Shown here piece after piece: positions 54,652 through 64,000 of a stretch of 64,000 nucleotides of DNA. This DNA is from CAZTNW01 sp964614945 (GTDB lineage: Bacteria > Caldisericota > JANLFM01), in NCBI GenBank assembly GCA_964614945.1, contig CAZTNW010000001.1, forward strand, positions 186,001 to 250,000. The letters are read 5' to 3'. The position numbers and the translations under genes are program-made. A model generated the notes under the pieces. The model saw only the letters and a list, made by a program, of their open reading frames with translations, was not told the DNA's origin and ran no database searches. Each line of letters opens with the position of its first letter. Position 1 is the stretch's first letter.

Positions 54652-57481
54652 TTTTCCCTCGAGGGGCGAAGAATTTGCGCAAGTACTGGCCCGTATAGCT
54701 CTCGGATGAATTAATAATATCCTCCGGCGTTCCGCAAGCCACGATCCCGCCGCCATCCTCTCCACCCTCTGGCCCCAGGTCTATCACCCAATCTGCTGAT
54801 TTGATCACGTCAAGATTGTGCTCAATCACTAGAACAGAATTTTTATTATTTACCAGACGGAAAAGGACATCCAGCAGTCTCTGCACATCGGCAAAATGGA
54901 GGCCTGTCGTAGGCTCATCGAGAATATACATGGTCCTGCCGGTCTCCCTCTTGCTCAGCTCGGCTGTCAGTTTTATACGCTGCGCCTCTCCTCCGGAAAG
55001 GGTGGTAGCTGGCTGCCCAAGTTGAATGTATCCCAACCCAACATCAAAGAGGAGCTGGAGCTTTCTTTTGATTGGAGGAATGTGGGCGAAAAACTCCAGG
55101 CCTTCCTCAACAGTCATGCTCAAAATATCGGATATGCTTTTCGCTTTATACTTTACCTCCAGCGTCTCCCGGTTGTAACGTTTCCCCTTACAGACCTCGC
55201 AAGGTACGAAAACATCCGGAAGAAAAATCATATTGATCCGGATGATCCCTTCGCCCTGACAGGCTTCGCAGCGCCCGCCTCTGACGTTGAAGGAAAACCT
55301 GCCCTTCCGGTAACCGCGCATTTTCGCCTCGGGCAACTGCGCATAAAACTCCCTGATATGATCAAATACTCCGATATAAGTAGCCGGATTCGAACGAGGC
55401 GTCCTGCCGATGGGAGACTGATCGACAATGATCGCTTTATCCAGATGCTCCAGACCTTCCAGGGCTCGGTGAGCGCCTGCCTGCTCTCTAGAGCGATAAA
55501 ATTTCGACGCCAGAGCCCGATAGAGGATATCATTGACGAGTGTGCTTTTTCCGGATCCGGAAACTCCGGTCACGCAGACAAAAACCCCAAGCGGGATGGC
55601 CACATCGATATCCTTAAGGTTGTGTTCTGATGCTCCGCGCAAAATCAGCCATTTTCCGTTGCCTTTCCTGCGCGATTCAGGTAGAGGAATGAAAAGATCC
55701 CCTTTCAAATATTTCCCGGTCAAGGAAGCGGGATGGTCTAATATTCTCTGCAGGGGGCCGGCGCAAACTATATGCCCGCCGTGAATTCCGGCACCGGGAC
55801 CGATATCGACGATGTGGTCGGCAGAGCGAATGGTTTGTTCATCATGTTCCACCACCACAACCGTATTTCCGAGATCCCTCAACCTCTTCAGGGTGTTCAA
55901 AAGTCTCTTGGTGTCTCTGGCATGGAGACCAATCGAGGGCTCGTCGAGCACGTAAAGCACCCCAACTAAACCAGAACCAACCTGGGTCGCCAGCCGCAAG
56001 CGTTGCGCTTCTCCCCCGGCTAACGTCTCTGCCCGCCTGTCCAAGCTCAGGTAAGAGAGTCCTACGTCAATCAGGAACTTGAGCCTCGATCTTATTTCTT
56101 TGAGTATCTGGCGGGCAATTATTTCCGCTTTGCCGTCAAGTCTGAGCTCCTGGAAAAATTCGTAGCAGGCGCTGATATTTTTTCCTGTCAGAACGGCGAT
56201 ATTAACCCCATTAAGCCTGAAGGCAAGGGCCTCAGGCTTCAGCCGCATTCCTTTGCAGGCTGGGCAAGGGTGAGAAGTCATGTAAGATTCGATCTCTTCC
56301 TTAATTCCCTGGCTTTCCGTTTGTCTATAGCGCCGCTCTAAGTTGGTTACCAGTCCCTCGAAGGGCAGTTGATAGACGTGTTCCCGTTTGAAGGAGTCCA
56401 CATAGCGGAAAGGGACTTTCCGCCCCTTTGAACCATAAAGAATTGTATCAATAAGCTCTTCTGTCATCTCTCTCACCGGAGTATAGACCGTGAACCCGTG
56501 TTGCTCGACCAGGCTCTTCAGCATCTGGTAGTAATTTGTGCCGAGAGAACCCCATTCCAGGGGACCGATTGCTCCTTCAGCAATGGAAAGGTCGTAATTA
56601 GAGATTACCTTGCTCGGGTCGATCTCTCTTTTCGTCCCCAAGCCATCGCATTTCGGGCAGGCGCCATAGGGGCTATTGAACGAGAATAGGCGGGGAGAAA
56701 CATCCTCGATCGAAGCCCCACAGTCCGGGCAGGCATATTTTTCCGAGAGCACGATCTCCTGTCCTTCAAGCTCAACGAGAGTGACTCCCTGGGCAATTTT
56801 TAGAGAGATTTCCAGTGAATCAGTTAATCGACCGGTGGCCTCTGCCTTTACCGCAAGACGATCGACGAGGATTTCAATGCGGTGTTGTTCGTATCGAGCC
56901 AGCGAGATCTCTTCACCCAGCTCGAGCAGTTTGCCATCTACGCGGGCCCGCACAAAACCCTGCCGTCGGAAATCCTCTAAAAGGGTCTGATACTGACCTT
57001 TCTTCCCTCGAACGACCGGAGCGTAGATCTGCAGCCTCGTACCCACGGGAAAGGAAAGAAGAAAATCTACCATTTGCTGGATGGTCTGTTGGCGGATCGG
57101 CTTGTCACAATTAGGACAATAAGGAGTAGTCACTCTGGCATAGAGAAGCCGCAGATAATCGTATATTTCCGTGATCGTGCCCACAGTGGAGCGCGGGTTG
57201 CGGGAGGCGCTTTTTTGATCGATAGCGATCGCCGGGGAAAGTCCTTCTATGTAGTCGACATCAGGTTTTTCCATTAGCCCAAGGAACTGTCTGGCATATG
57301 CGGAGAGGGACTCAACGTACCTTCTCTGTCCTTCGGCGTAAAGAGTGTCGAAAGCCAGAGATGATTTCCCTGAGCCAGAGATGCCCGTTATAACGATAAG
57401 TTTATTGCGCGGAATTGTTAGATCTATATTTTTTAAATTGTGTTCTCGCGCCCCCTTGATCAATATTCGTTCTGAGCTCAT
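54608..57481 (-). CDS. uvrA: excinuclease ABC subunit A
   Basis: Damage-sensing ATPase of excision repair. The 957 residues include two ABC ATPase halves (Walker [21 protein letters not shown] near 32, [15 protein letters not shown] near 645), both with a [17 protein letters not shown] signature, and zinc-finger cysteines ([28 protein letters not shown]). Its C-terminal tail is about 20 residues longer than usual and runs past the uvrC start. It overlaps uvrB by 4 bp. Confidence 0.98.
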   Translation of the reverse strand: MSSERILIKGAREHNLKNIDLTIPRNKLIVITGISGSGKSSLAFDTLYAEGQRRYVESLSAYARQFLGLMEKPDVDYIEGLSPAIAIDQKSASRNPRSTVGTITEIYDYLRLLYARVTTPYCPNCDKPIRQQTIQQMVDFLLSFPVGTRLQIYAPVVRGKKGQYQTLLEDFRRQGFVRARVDGKLLELGEEISLARYEQHRIEILVDRLAVKAEATGRLTDSLEISLKIAQGVTLVELEGQEIVLSEKYACPDCGASIEDVSPRLFSFNSPYGACPKCDGLGTKREIDPSKVISNYDLSIAEGAIGPLEWGSLGTNYYQMLKSLVEQHGFTVYTPVREMTEELIDTILYGSKGRKVPFRYVDSFKREHVYQLPFEGLVTNLERRYRQTESQGIKEEIESYMTSHPCPACKGMRLKPEALAFRLNGVNIAVLTGKNISACYEFFQELRLDGKAEIIARQILKEIRSRLKFLIDVGLSYLSLDRRAETLAGGEAQRLRLATQVGSGLVGVLYVLDEPSIGLHARDTKRLLNTLKRLRDLGNTVVVVEHDEQTIRSADHIVDIGPGAGIHGGHIVCAGPLQRILDHPASLTGKYLKGDLFIPLPESRRKGNGKWLILRGASEHNLKDIDVAIPLGVFVCVTGVSGSGKSTLVNDILYRALASKFYRSREQAGAHRALEGLEHLDKAIIVDQSPIGRTPRSNPATYIGVFDHIREFYAQLPEAKMRGYRKGRFSFNVRGGRCEACQGEGIIRINMIFLPDVFVPCEVCKGKRYNRETLEVKYKAKSISDILSMTVEEGLEFFAHIPPIKRKLQLLFDVGLGYIQLGQPATTLSGGEAQRIKLTAELSKRETGRTMYILDEPTTGLHFADVQRLLDVLFRLVNNKNSVLVIEHNLDVIKSADWVIDLGPEGGEDGGGIVACGTPEDIINSSESYTGQYLRKFFAPRGKNDRNCLEEQSIIPS

Positions 57482-59451
57482 GGGCGGTTTAGCTTCCCTT
57501 TCAATTCGAAGATCTGATCCCGGATCTGGGCGGCCCTTTCGAATTCTAACGTTTCTGCTGCCGCTCCCATCTCTTCCCCCAGCTGCATCAGCATGAGCTG
57601 GACTTGCTCTTTATTCATACTTTTTGTGGTGGATAAAAATTTTTCGCCTGGTTCCTCCTGGGGCAACACATCAAGCATATCCCGGATCGCCTTGCGAATG
57701 GTCTCAGGTTGAATATTGTGCTGCTGGTTGTACTGGAGCTGTATCTCTCTTCGTCGCCCGGTTTCTTCAATGGCGCGTCGCATAGAATCAGTGATGGAAT
57801 CCGCATACATAATAACCTTGCCGGAAACGTTCCGTGCTGTTCGGCCAATCGTCTGGATAAGAGAGCGCTCCGAGCGCAAGAAACCTTCCCGATCTGCGTC
57901 GAGGATACAGACGAGCGAGACTTCAGGAAGATCAAGCCCCTCTCTCAGCAAGTTCACTCCTATCAGGCAATCAAACTTGCCTAAGCGCAAATCACGCAGG
58001 ATCGCCACCCGATTGATGGTGTCTATTTCCGAGTGAAGATACTTGACCTTGAGCCCCATTTCGGAAAGGTATTCGCTCAACTCTTCGGACATGCGCTTGG
58101 TTAGAGTGGTCACGAGTACCCTCTCGTCCTTCAAGCTGAGTGACCTGATCTGCTCTATCAAATCTTCCACTTCCCCCTCTACCGGTCGAACTTCGATCTG
58201 GGGATCCACAAGACCGGTAGGGCGTATGATCTGCTCGACGATTTGCTCGGAATGAGTCAATTCAAATGGCCCCGGCGTAGCCGATACAAAAATAGCCTGG
58301 TTGAGCATCTCCAGGGTTTCCCCGAGCTTTAAAGGGCGGTTATCCAAGGCCGAAGGCAGGCGGAAACCAAAATCCACCAGCACCTGCTTGCGCGAGCGAT
58401 CCCCCTCATACATTCCTTCGAGCTGGGGAACCGTAATATGAGATTCGTCGATAAAAGTCAGGAAATCCTTGGGAAAATAATCAAGAAGACAGGTCGGCCT
58501 CTCTCCTTCCTTGCGCCCGGCAATGTGCCTGGAATAGTTCTCGATCCCCGGGCAATGACCGAATTCTCTCAATCTTTCCAGGTCAAAACGAGTACGTTGC
58601 TCCAGTCTGTATGCTTCGAGAAGCTTCCCTTCCTGATTGAGAACTTTGATTCTTCCTTCTAACTCTCTTTCAATAGCCTGCAGGGCTTGCATTCTCTTTT
58701 GGCTGGAAGTAACGAAATGCTTGGCAGGGTAAAAAAGCTTGGAGATGTGCGAAGCAAGAGACCTTCCCAGAAGAGGATCGATTTCGGTCAGTTTGTCCAC
58801 CCTATCCTCAAAAAATTCAATCCGGATGGCTGTCTGTGCATGAGAAGGGAAAACTTCCACCGTATCTCCACGTGCGCGGAAGCGACCCTGGCGGAAATCA
58901 ACATCATTGCGCTCGTATTGCAGCGCTACTAACTTGCGCAGGAAGGCGTCCCTATCCAGTTGTTGATCTCTCCGGATAAGGAATGCCTCCTCCAAGAAAC
59001 TCTCCGGGGCATCCAAGCCATAGATAGCGGAGACCGAGGCCACGACGATCACGTCCCGTCTCTCGATCAACGATTGGGCTGCAGAGAAGCGAAGGCGTTC
59101 CAGTTCCTCATTAATTGTGGCTTCCTTCTCTATGTAAAGATCACTCTGGGGAATGTAGGCCTCCGGCTGGTAGTAATCGTAATAGCTGACGAAATACTCT
59201 ACGGCGTTTTCCGGGAACAGGACACGAAATTCTGAGTACAACTGGGCAGCCAGGGTTTTATTGTGCGCCAAAACAAGTGTGGGGCAATGTACTTGGGCGA
59301 TGACATTGGCCATCGTGTAAGTCTTCCCTGAGCCTGTCACTCCCAATAAGGTTTGAAAACAACGACCGCCCTTAACCCCTTCGACCAAGGACTCGATCGC
59401 CTGCGGTTGATCCCCCCTCGGTTGATAATCAGAAACCAATTTGAATTCCAT
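57478..59451 (-). CDS. uvrB: excinuclease ABC subunit B
   Basis: Helicase-like damage verifier. The 657 residues show the Walker [15 protein letters not shown] near 38, the beta-hairpin [20 protein letters not shown], the DEVH-type [10 protein letters not shown] and the C-terminal UVR domain ([20 protein letters not shown]). It heads the uvrB-uvrA-uvrC run. ATG 59451 has no Shine-Dalgarno although the leader is about 28 nt. Confidence 0.98.
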   Translation of the reverse strand: MEFKLVSDYQPRGDQPQAIESLVEGVKGGRCFQTLLGVTGSGKTYTMANVIAQVHCPTLVLAHNKTLAAQLYSEFRVLFPENAVEYFVSYYDYYQPEAYIPQSDLYIEKEATINEELERLRFSAAQSLIERRDVIVVASVSAIYGLDAPESFLEEAFLIRRDQQLDRDAFLRKLVALQYERNDVDFRQGRFRARGDTVEVFPSHAQTAIRIEFFEDRVDKLTEIDPLLGRSLASHISKLFYPAKHFVTSSQKRMQALQAIERELEGRIKVLNQEGKLLEAYRLEQRTRFDLERLREFGHCPGIENYSRHIAGRKEGERPTCLLDYFPKDFLTFIDESHITVPQLEGMYEGDRSRKQVLVDFGFRLPSALDNRPLKLGETLEMLNQAIFVSATPGPFELTHSEQIVEQIIRPTGLVDPQIEVRPVEGEVEDLIEQIRSLSLKDERVLVTTLTKRMSEELSEYLSEMGLKVKYLHSEIDTINRVAILRDLRLGKFDCLIGVNLLREGLDLPEVSLVCILDADREGFLRSERSLIQTIGRTARNVSGKVIMYADSITDSMRRAIEETGRRREIQLQYNQQHNIQPETIRKAIRDMLDVLPQEEPGEKFLSTTKSMNKEQVQLMLMQLGEEMGAAAETLEFERAAQIRDQIFELKGKLNRP

Positions 59452-59485
59452 GGTTTTTTGCTGGAAGAACCAGGCCTAAAGATTT

Positions 59486-59494
59486 ATTGTAGCA
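59486..59494 (-). promoter_or_regulatory. uvrB extended -10 promoter
   Basis: TGCTACAAT on the minus strand, with no good -35, 34 bases before the uvrB ATG. The predicted start is about 59479. No LexA-like box was recognised in the 87-bp gap to the CBS gene. Confidence 0.45.
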
Positions 59495-59538
59495 GGAAAA
59501 GCAAACCGAGAGAAATACCTCTTAGAAGGAGCGATTCC

Positions 59539-60780
59539 CTATCCGATCATTCGTCTTTTAAGGCCTTTGCCTTCCAGAAGTAAATCCAAGACGTCATCAA
59601 CAGTAACGATCCCCCGGATTACTCCGGCGTCATCGACTACCGGAACTGCCAGGAGCCCGTATTTATCAATCACTTCTGCAACGTGATTCTGATGATCGTT
59701 CACATTGACCGATATCATCTTATGTCGCATGAATTGGGATATTGGCCTCTCCCGAGGAGAAATGATCAGCTCTCTCAAGGAGAGCACACCCTTGAGGTGC
59801 TCAGTTTGATCCACCACATAGAGGTAATAGATGGTCTCCGCATCCGGCGCCTCTTCCCTTAACTGATCAATAGCTTCCTCGGCCGTTAGAATGTCGCGCA
59901 GGGCTATGTATTCCGTTGTCATAAGGCCGCCCGCAGTATTTTCTGGATATTTGAGCAGCTCCTTGACGTCCTCCGCTTCCTCAGTTTCCATGTGCGAAAG
60001 CAGCTCTTCGGCCTTCCGCTGGGGCAAGTCAGCCAGAAGGTCGGCTGCATCGTCGGGACTCATCTCCTCGAGGATGTCCGAGGCCTTCTCGGAATCCAGA
60101 CTGGAGATGATAGCCGCCTGCATCTTTGGTTCCTCCACCTCCATGATTGTCTCTGCGGCGGTTTCCAGATCGAGAGTGGAGAAGAGGATATTGCGCTCTT
60201 CCCGGTCCAACCCCTCTACGATGTCGGCCAGGTCTGCGGGATGCAGACCCTTCAAACGCGAAACGGTGATCTTCAGTTTCATGGCGTCGGCCTTTGAACC
60301 CAACGGCTCCACGACCTGCCAGGGTATTTCCCGGCTTGAAGGAGTGCGAAGAAAGAGGCGAGAGAACCAATTATGCAATTTCTCCAGATAGAGGCGCCTG
60401 AGGATCCCGCCGATTCCAACATCTACTGCGCTGATCAGATAACCCCCATTTGAGGGAACCAGGCGGAGATCGTTCACGCGCACGACTTTCATTCCCTTCT
60501 TGTCCACGATCTGCTTGTCCAGCACATCGCGTGCCAGTAAAATGTGCCCCTCTTCCTCCTTATAAGGGCGCAGAACTGTACGCTTGAGGTGGAAACCACG
60601 GGAGTCAACTGCGGACACGCATTCCCAGGGAACGGAGAAAAGGACCTTCTTCTTCTTTGCGATGAGGGAGATTATTTTGGGGACCTGGCTTCCGGAAATT
60701 GTCAAAAAATCGGAGACGCGGCCGATCACTTCTCCCTCTACATCCAGGATTTTCTTGTAGAGAAGGGCACTGACAAACAT
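59539..60780 (-). CDS. PRC-barrel / MgtE-N / CBS domain protein
   Basis: Regulatory protein resembling the cytoplasmic part of MgtE magnesium channels without the channel. From ATG 60780 it has 413 residues: two PRC-barrel-like domains (ALLYKKILDVEGEVIGRV; LLARDVLDKQIVDKKGMKV), the MgtE_N superhelix (SPDDAADLLADLPQRKAEEL) and two CBS domains (PENTAGGLMTTEYIALRDI; FMRHKMISVNVNDHQNHVAE, ending VDDVLDLLLEG). Such proteins often neighbour an Nramp transporter, absent here. No Shine-Dalgarno precedes ATG 60780, and the frame stays open back to 61188 through an ABC permease remnant, so the protein might be made as a fusion. Confidence 0.85.
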   Translation of the reverse strand: MFVSALLYKKILDVEGEVIGRVSDFLTISGSQVPKIISLIAKKKKVLFSVPWECVSAVDSRGFHLKRTVLRPYKEEEGHILLARDVLDKQIVDKKGMKVVRVNDLRLVPSNGGYLISAVDVGIGGILRRLYLEKLHNWFSRLFLRTPSSREIPWQVVEPLGSKADAMKLKITVSRLKGLHPADLADIVEGLDREERNILFSTLDLETAAETIMEVEEPKMQAAIISSLDSEKASDILEEMSPDDAADLLADLPQRKAEELLSHMETEEAEDVKELLKYPENTAGGLMTTEYIALRDILTAEEAIDQLREEAPDAETIYYLYVVDQTEHLKGVLSLRELIISPRERPISQFMRHKMISVNVNDHQNHVAEVIDKYGLLAVPVVDDAGVIRGIVTVDDVLDLLLEGKGLKRRMIG

Positions 60781-61358
60781 TTCTAAAGGAAGGTTAAGAG
60801 AGAATCGGCCGCTCGTCAAGCCAGCCGCTTCCGGAAACGGAGCGAGCTGAATAAAAGAATTATGACAGCAAAAACGAAGAGTCAGGCGATTTCTCTCTCC
60901 AATTTCAAGGGCAAGTCGGCCGGAAAAATCATGCACGATCGCCTGAGCGGAAAATAAGGCCGTCTGCGCAACAGTCGGGTTCAACCCGTCAATGAGCACC
61001 TGGATCTCGACCTCAAGACCCCTCAAGAGGTTCCGGGTGAAACTGGAGGGAATAACGATTCCGCACTTGATTTCGCCGGAATCCATCAGACCGGTCAACT
61101 GCTTCAGGCTGGAAACTCTTCTAGCCAGGTCAAAATAGCCCTGATTGGAAAAAGGCCTGGGACATCTGGAAGCTCTTCGTCCCCTCATCCTGATCGAAAA
61201 GAGCGGTAGAAATATGCTTCACATCATATGCCACTGCATCCCAAACAGGAAAAGCATGACCACGGGAAGGATCAGGTCACGGAAAGGGCACGGGGATCGC
61301 GCAGGACGTGAATAAATTCCTTCTTGAGGATTCTAGAACCCTCTTATTATTTATTCAT
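60781..61358 (-). pseudogene. ABC-2 type permease remnant (YbhR-like)
   Basis: Remnant of a YbhR/YhhJ-type exporter permease. Pieces of one protein can be read in different frames, in order: RILKKEFIHVLRDPRALS after ATG 61358 (stopped at once by TAA), LILPVVMLFLFGMQ, AYDVKHISTALFDQDEG, then in the frame of the CBS gene NQGYFDLARRVSSLKQ and MDSGEIKCGIVIPSSF followed by VQVLIDG-like EVEIQVLIDGLNPTVAQTAL. At least three frameshifts and several stops separate them, and the C-terminal membrane half is gone. The last segment joins the CBS gene in frame. Confidence 0.85.
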
Positions 61359-62248
61359 ACTCACAGACCTCCTTTCTCGCCAGGAAAACGAAGCTGCCCT
61401 CGAGGGAAAGTTTGATTTTCTCTACATGGCTATCTCGCCTTTCTCCAAATTCTTTGAGCTTTTCCTCTCCTTCGGAAGAAAGACAGTGGACCCGGAGGTG
61501 ATTTCCATAGAGGTAGGCGCCCCCGCCCAGGGTTGCTGACGGATGAGTGTAAGGAGCTTTCTCACATTGAGACCTTTTATCGAGAAAACCTGCCCTGGCA
61601 GGAGTCGCTTAACTTCCTCGGTGGAACCCCAGGGCGAGGAGCTTCCCCAGATGGATAAAGCCCACTCTGTGACATCTTTCCGCTTCGTCCAGCAGATGGT
61701 AGTGATGAGAAGGTAGTGACTCCACCGTTCGATAGCAGACGCAATTCGTCCCAGAAGTCCTGTCGGTCAAATGGGTCCATACCGCTCGTAGGTTCATCAA
61801 GGAATAAAACCTGAGGTTGATGGACTATCGCGCAGGCCAGAGCAAGTCATTGGCTTTTCCCAGGAGACAGGCTGTGTACGCGGGCGCGCCTGAGGCTTCG
61901 AGCCTGTAACGTTCCAACAATTCGAAACTCTCTGCGGGTGAAACTGCATCGTAGAGCGAGGAAATAGAAGAGCAGGTTCTCCTCGACGGTGAGATTCCTG
62001 TAGAGCAAGAACGACTGGGACACGTAGCCGATTACTTCCTTTACCCTGTCCGCTTCGAGGTGGGAGCCAAAACCCAGGACAGCGGCCCTATCTGAAGTGG
62101 GAGCGAGGATCCCGCAGAGAATGCGGACAGTGGTCGTCTTCCCGCCTCCATTCGGTCCGAGAAAACCAAAAATGAGGCCAGCGGAAATGGAGAGGTCGAG
62201 GTGGTCGAGGGCCATAAAATATCCGAATTTCCTGGTCAAAAGACTCAA
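61351..62248 (-). pseudogene. inactivated ABC transporter ATPase (second ATPase of a YbhF-like exporter)
   Basis: The N-terminal half is intact from TTG 62248: TRKFGYFMALDHLDLSIS and Walker A GPNGGGKTTTVRILCG. At the signature (expected LSGGxKQR) the sequence reads LSPGKSQ and then TGA (61849-61847). Downstream in the same frame come [20 protein letters not shown] (Walker B) and [18 protein letters not shown], then a frameshift to [20 protein letters not shown], another to [16 protein letters not shown] and a third to KIKLSLEGSFVFLARKEV, ending at TAA 61351. An in-frame stop plus three frameshifts make it a clear pseudogene. Confidence 0.9.
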
Positions 62249-62385
62249 TGTTGATAGCTTCCACTTATTCTCTGCTCTTGCAGGAGCTGCACGAAAACGT
62301 CCTCCAGAGAGAGGGGAATAACCTTCATCTCTTTCCACCCCAGCGTTGAGGAGGTCAATTCTTTCTGGAGCCGGTGAAGGTTATA
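62245..62385 (-). pseudogene. C-terminal stub of a first ABC transporter ATPase
   Basis: A 46-codon frame ending at TGA 62247-62245 reads NLHRLQKELTSSTLGWKEMK then VIPLSLEDVFVQLLQEQR, the typical C-terminus of ABC exporter ATPases (PSLEDVF motif). An in-frame TAA lies directly upstream at 62388-62386 and no ATPase core remains. Its stop overlaps the TTG start of the second ATPase remnant, as in an intact tandem operon. Confidence 0.75.
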
Positions 62386-62415
62386 TTAACACCTCCCATC
62401 ACAAAAGCATATAAT
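62386..62415 (+). promoter_or_regulatory. polX promoter, candidate leaderless start
   Basis: TTAACA (62386-62391), 18 bases, TATAAT (62410-62415), then TCCAAT and the polX ATG at 62422. The six-base gap puts the start site at about the A of ATG, and there is no Shine-Dalgarno. Confidence 0.6.
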
Positions 62416-62421
62416 TCCAAT

Positions 62422-64000
62422 ATGAGGAATGAAGAGATCGCCAAGTTATTGAATCAAATCTCTTCGCTTCTTCAGCTCAAGGGGGAGATTCCCTATAAAT
62501 TCATTGCTTATGCGGAAGCTGCTCGCCGGGTGGCGAACCTACCTATCCCGATCGAAGACCTTCACCGCGAAGGAAAACTAAGGGAGATCCCCAATGTAGG
62601 CCCCAGCATCGCCAGCAAGATAGCAGAATACCTGGACACCGGCCATTGCGTCTACCTGGAGGGACTGCTTGGCGAGATTCCTGTCGAATTGATTGAGCTA
62701 GAGAGGATCCCCGGGGTAGGCCCCAAACTGGCACAGCTCTTCTACCGAGAGCTGAGGGTACACTCAATTGAAGAACTGGAACAAGCCGCACGTCAGGGAA
62801 AATTGCGCAAGCTCTTCCGCCTTGGGGCGAAAGCCGAGAGCAATATTTTACAGGCCATAGAGACACTTAAAAGACGATCCGACCAAGTTCCCCTGGGCGT
62901 CGCCCTTCCGCTGGCTGAGAGCATATTGAAGACACTGAGAAATTATTCCTTTGTCCTCGCCGCCCAGGGCTGCGGGAGCTTAAGAAGGATGAAGGAGACA
63001 GTCGGCGACTTGGATATCCTCGTGGCCTCGCGTGAAGCGGAAGAGGTGATGAAGGCTTTTACTCAACTGTCGGAGGTGCGCAAAGTCCTGCTCATCGGGC
63101 CGACAAAAGCGAGCATCATCAGCGAGAGCGACATTCAGGTAGACCTCCGTGTGGTAGAGCCCTCTTCATTTGGCGCTGCCTTGCAGTATTTCACTGGTTC
63201 CCAGGCGCATAACGTCAGGGTGAGGGAAATCGCCGTGCGTCTGGGATTCAAGCTCAACGAATACGGTCTCTATCGCCTCGAGGACGATAAAAAAATCGCC
63301 GGGGAAACGGAGGAGGGAATCTATGCGGCTCTCGGCCTGGCATGGGTCCCGCCCGAATTGCGAGAAGACCAAGGAGAGATTGAAGCAGCAAAAGAGGGCC
63401 GGCTGCCATCGTTAGTGGAAATTGGCGATATTAAGGGCGACCTCCACGTCCACACTGATTGGAGCGACGGAACATCCTCCATCCGAGAGATGGTGCAAAA
63501 AGCGCGGGCGCTGGGCCATCAGTACCTGGCAATTTGCGATCACGGAGTGGCGCTTGCTGTAGCCGGAGGACTTTGCTGGGAGGACTTCCTCAAGCAAAAA
63601 ATGGAGATTGCACAGGTAGAGCGAGAGGAGGGCTTTCCAATTTTCTGGGGAATTGAGGCTAATATCCTTACAGAAGGCCAATTAGATTTTACTCGCGAGA
63701 AATTACTGGAATTCGATTTAGTCGTAGCAGGAATTCATTCCGGTTTTAATCAAGACAGCGATAAGATGACAGAGCGATTGCTTTCTGCTCTGCGCAACGG
63801 ATTGATTGATATTATCAGCCACCCGAGTGGGCGCTTGATAGGCAAAAGGAACCCCTATCAGATAGACGTGAAGCAGATGCTCAAGGGAGCACAGCAAATG
63901 CGAACTGCCATGGAGATTAACTCGTCGCCCGAGCGCCTGGACTTAAAGGACCTCGACGCCCGCCTGGCCTGGGAACAGTTTGGCTTAAAACTCGCTATCT
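62422..64000 (+). CDS. polX: DNA polymerase/3'-5' exonuclease PolX (partial, 3' end beyond the window)
   Basis: Family X polymerase with a PHP exonuclease domain, for short-gap DNA repair. From ATG 62422 there are 526 codons to the window edge; bacterial PolX is about 570. Order: helix-hairpin-helix repeats ([29 protein letters not shown]), the polymerase catalytic Asp pair in VGDLDILV with third Asp in VDLRVVEP, and the PHP domain from about residue 335 ([30 protein letters not shown]). It is divergent from the dead ABC exporter. Confidence 0.95.
   Translation, partial: MRNEEIAKLLNQISSLLQLKGEIPYKFIAYAEAARRVANLPIPIEDLHREGKLREIPNVGPSIASKIAEYLDTGHCVYLEGLLGEIPVELIELERIPGVGPKLAQLFYRELRVHSIEELEQAARQGKLRKLFRLGAKAESNILQAIETLKRRSDQVPLGVALPLAESILKTLRNYSFVLAAQGCGSLRRMKETVGDLDILVASREAEEVMKAFTQLSEVRKVLLIGPTKASIISESDIQVDLRVVEPSSFGAALQYFTGSQAHNVRVREIAVRLGFKLNEYGLYRLEDDKKIAGETEEGIYAALGLAWVPPELREDQGEIEAAKEGRLPSLVEIGDIKGDLHVHTDWSDGTSSIREMVQKARALGHQYLAICDHGVALAVAGGLCWEDFLKQKMEIAQVEREEGFPIFWGIEANILTEGQLDFTREKLLEFDLVVAGIHSGFNQDSDKMTERLLSALRNGLIDIISHPSGRLIGKRNPYQIDVKQMLKGAQQMRTAMEINSSPERLDLKDLDARLAWEQFGLKLAI

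Noticed and set aside
54896..55630. A 244-codon open frame on the plus strand opposite uvrA.
   Set aside because: No ribosome binding site or recognisable family, and uvrA on the other strand is unmistakable. It is a shadow of the coding strand.
61847..61849. In-frame TGA in the ABC ATPase read as a recoded sense codon (stop-codon reassignment or selenocysteine).
   Set aside because: Three further frameshifts lie downstream, the LSGGQ signature itself is altered, and TGA is used as a normal stop elsewhere in the window. Ordinary decay explains it.

Overview
The window is one dense, roughly 50% GC stretch of a bacterial chromosome carrying about 60 protein genes, two leucine tRNAs and almost no spare DNA. 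Translation, RNA-processing and nucleotide genes sit in Firmicutes-like order (rimP-nusA-ylxR-infB-DUF503-rbfA-nrnA-truB-ribF, then rpsO-pnp). The gene set suggests an anaerobic, amino-acid-fermenting bacterium: a B12- and radical-SAM-dependent lysine degradation cluster, ThyX in place of ThyA, Rho, ribonuclease J, sigma-54 and a thioredoxin/thioredoxin reductase pair. No 16S rRNA is present, so the phylum cannot be fixed; a deep-branching Firmicutes-like or candidate-phylum anaerobe is my inference.

Layout. 1-11844 (minus): rimP to ribF as one translationally coupled operon behind a strong promoter and leader hairpin, then rpsO with its own promoter and a structured leader, then pnp, dut, udg and rnj (cut by the window edge). 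11917-36248 (minus): about 24 kb of co-directional, mostly overlapping genes starting at purB-argS, followed by the lysine fermentation genes (kdd, kamA, kamB, kamC, kamD, kamE), pyrG, kce, a cyclodeaminase and a thiolase, then transaldolase, rho, thyX, tdk, a DUF1385 protein, prfA, plsY, tsaC, two poorly known proteins, pgsA and a CofE-like protein. 36288-38003 (minus): a lipoprotein and a four-BON-domain protein. 38060-41852 (plus): a zinc-ribbon/Ig-like membrane protein, a WecA/TagO-type transferase and an unusual UppS. 41706-43615 (minus): an ECF sigma factor and its membrane anti-sigma factor. 43643-45817: tRNA-Leu(CAA), rpe, trxA-trxB, tRNA-Leu(GAG). 45837-59451 (minus): uvrB-uvrA-uvrC, a small membrane protein, yvcK, rpoN, gap, pgk, gpmI, secG. 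59539-62385 (minus): an MgtE-N/CBS protein fused by decay to the wreck of a YbhFR-like ABC exporter. 62422-end (plus): polX, cut by the window edge.

How it works together. KamA and KamDE turn lysine into 3,5-diaminohexanoate, Kdd deaminates it, Kce cleaves the keto acid with acetyl-CoA, and the thiolase can feed or drain the acetoacetyl-CoA formed downstream. KamB and KamC probably look after the B12 enzyme. Putting pyrG, thyX, tdk and purB in the same run ties nucleotide supply to this pathway, at least transcriptionally. The minus-strand 45-59 kb block joins excision repair to lower glycolysis and its regulator YvcK.

Most notable signals: a candidate rpsO autoregulatory leader whose hairpin loop complements the ribosome binding site; three transcription-unit starts (rpe, purB, polX) with a -10 box exactly six bases before ATG, suggesting leaderless mRNAs; the decayed ABC exporter; a RibF that has lost its riboflavin kinase motifs; a ThyX with a 156-residue unknown C-terminal domain; a UppS with an altered C-terminus overlapping a convergent gene by 147 bp; and three long perfect inverted repeats inside coding sequence.
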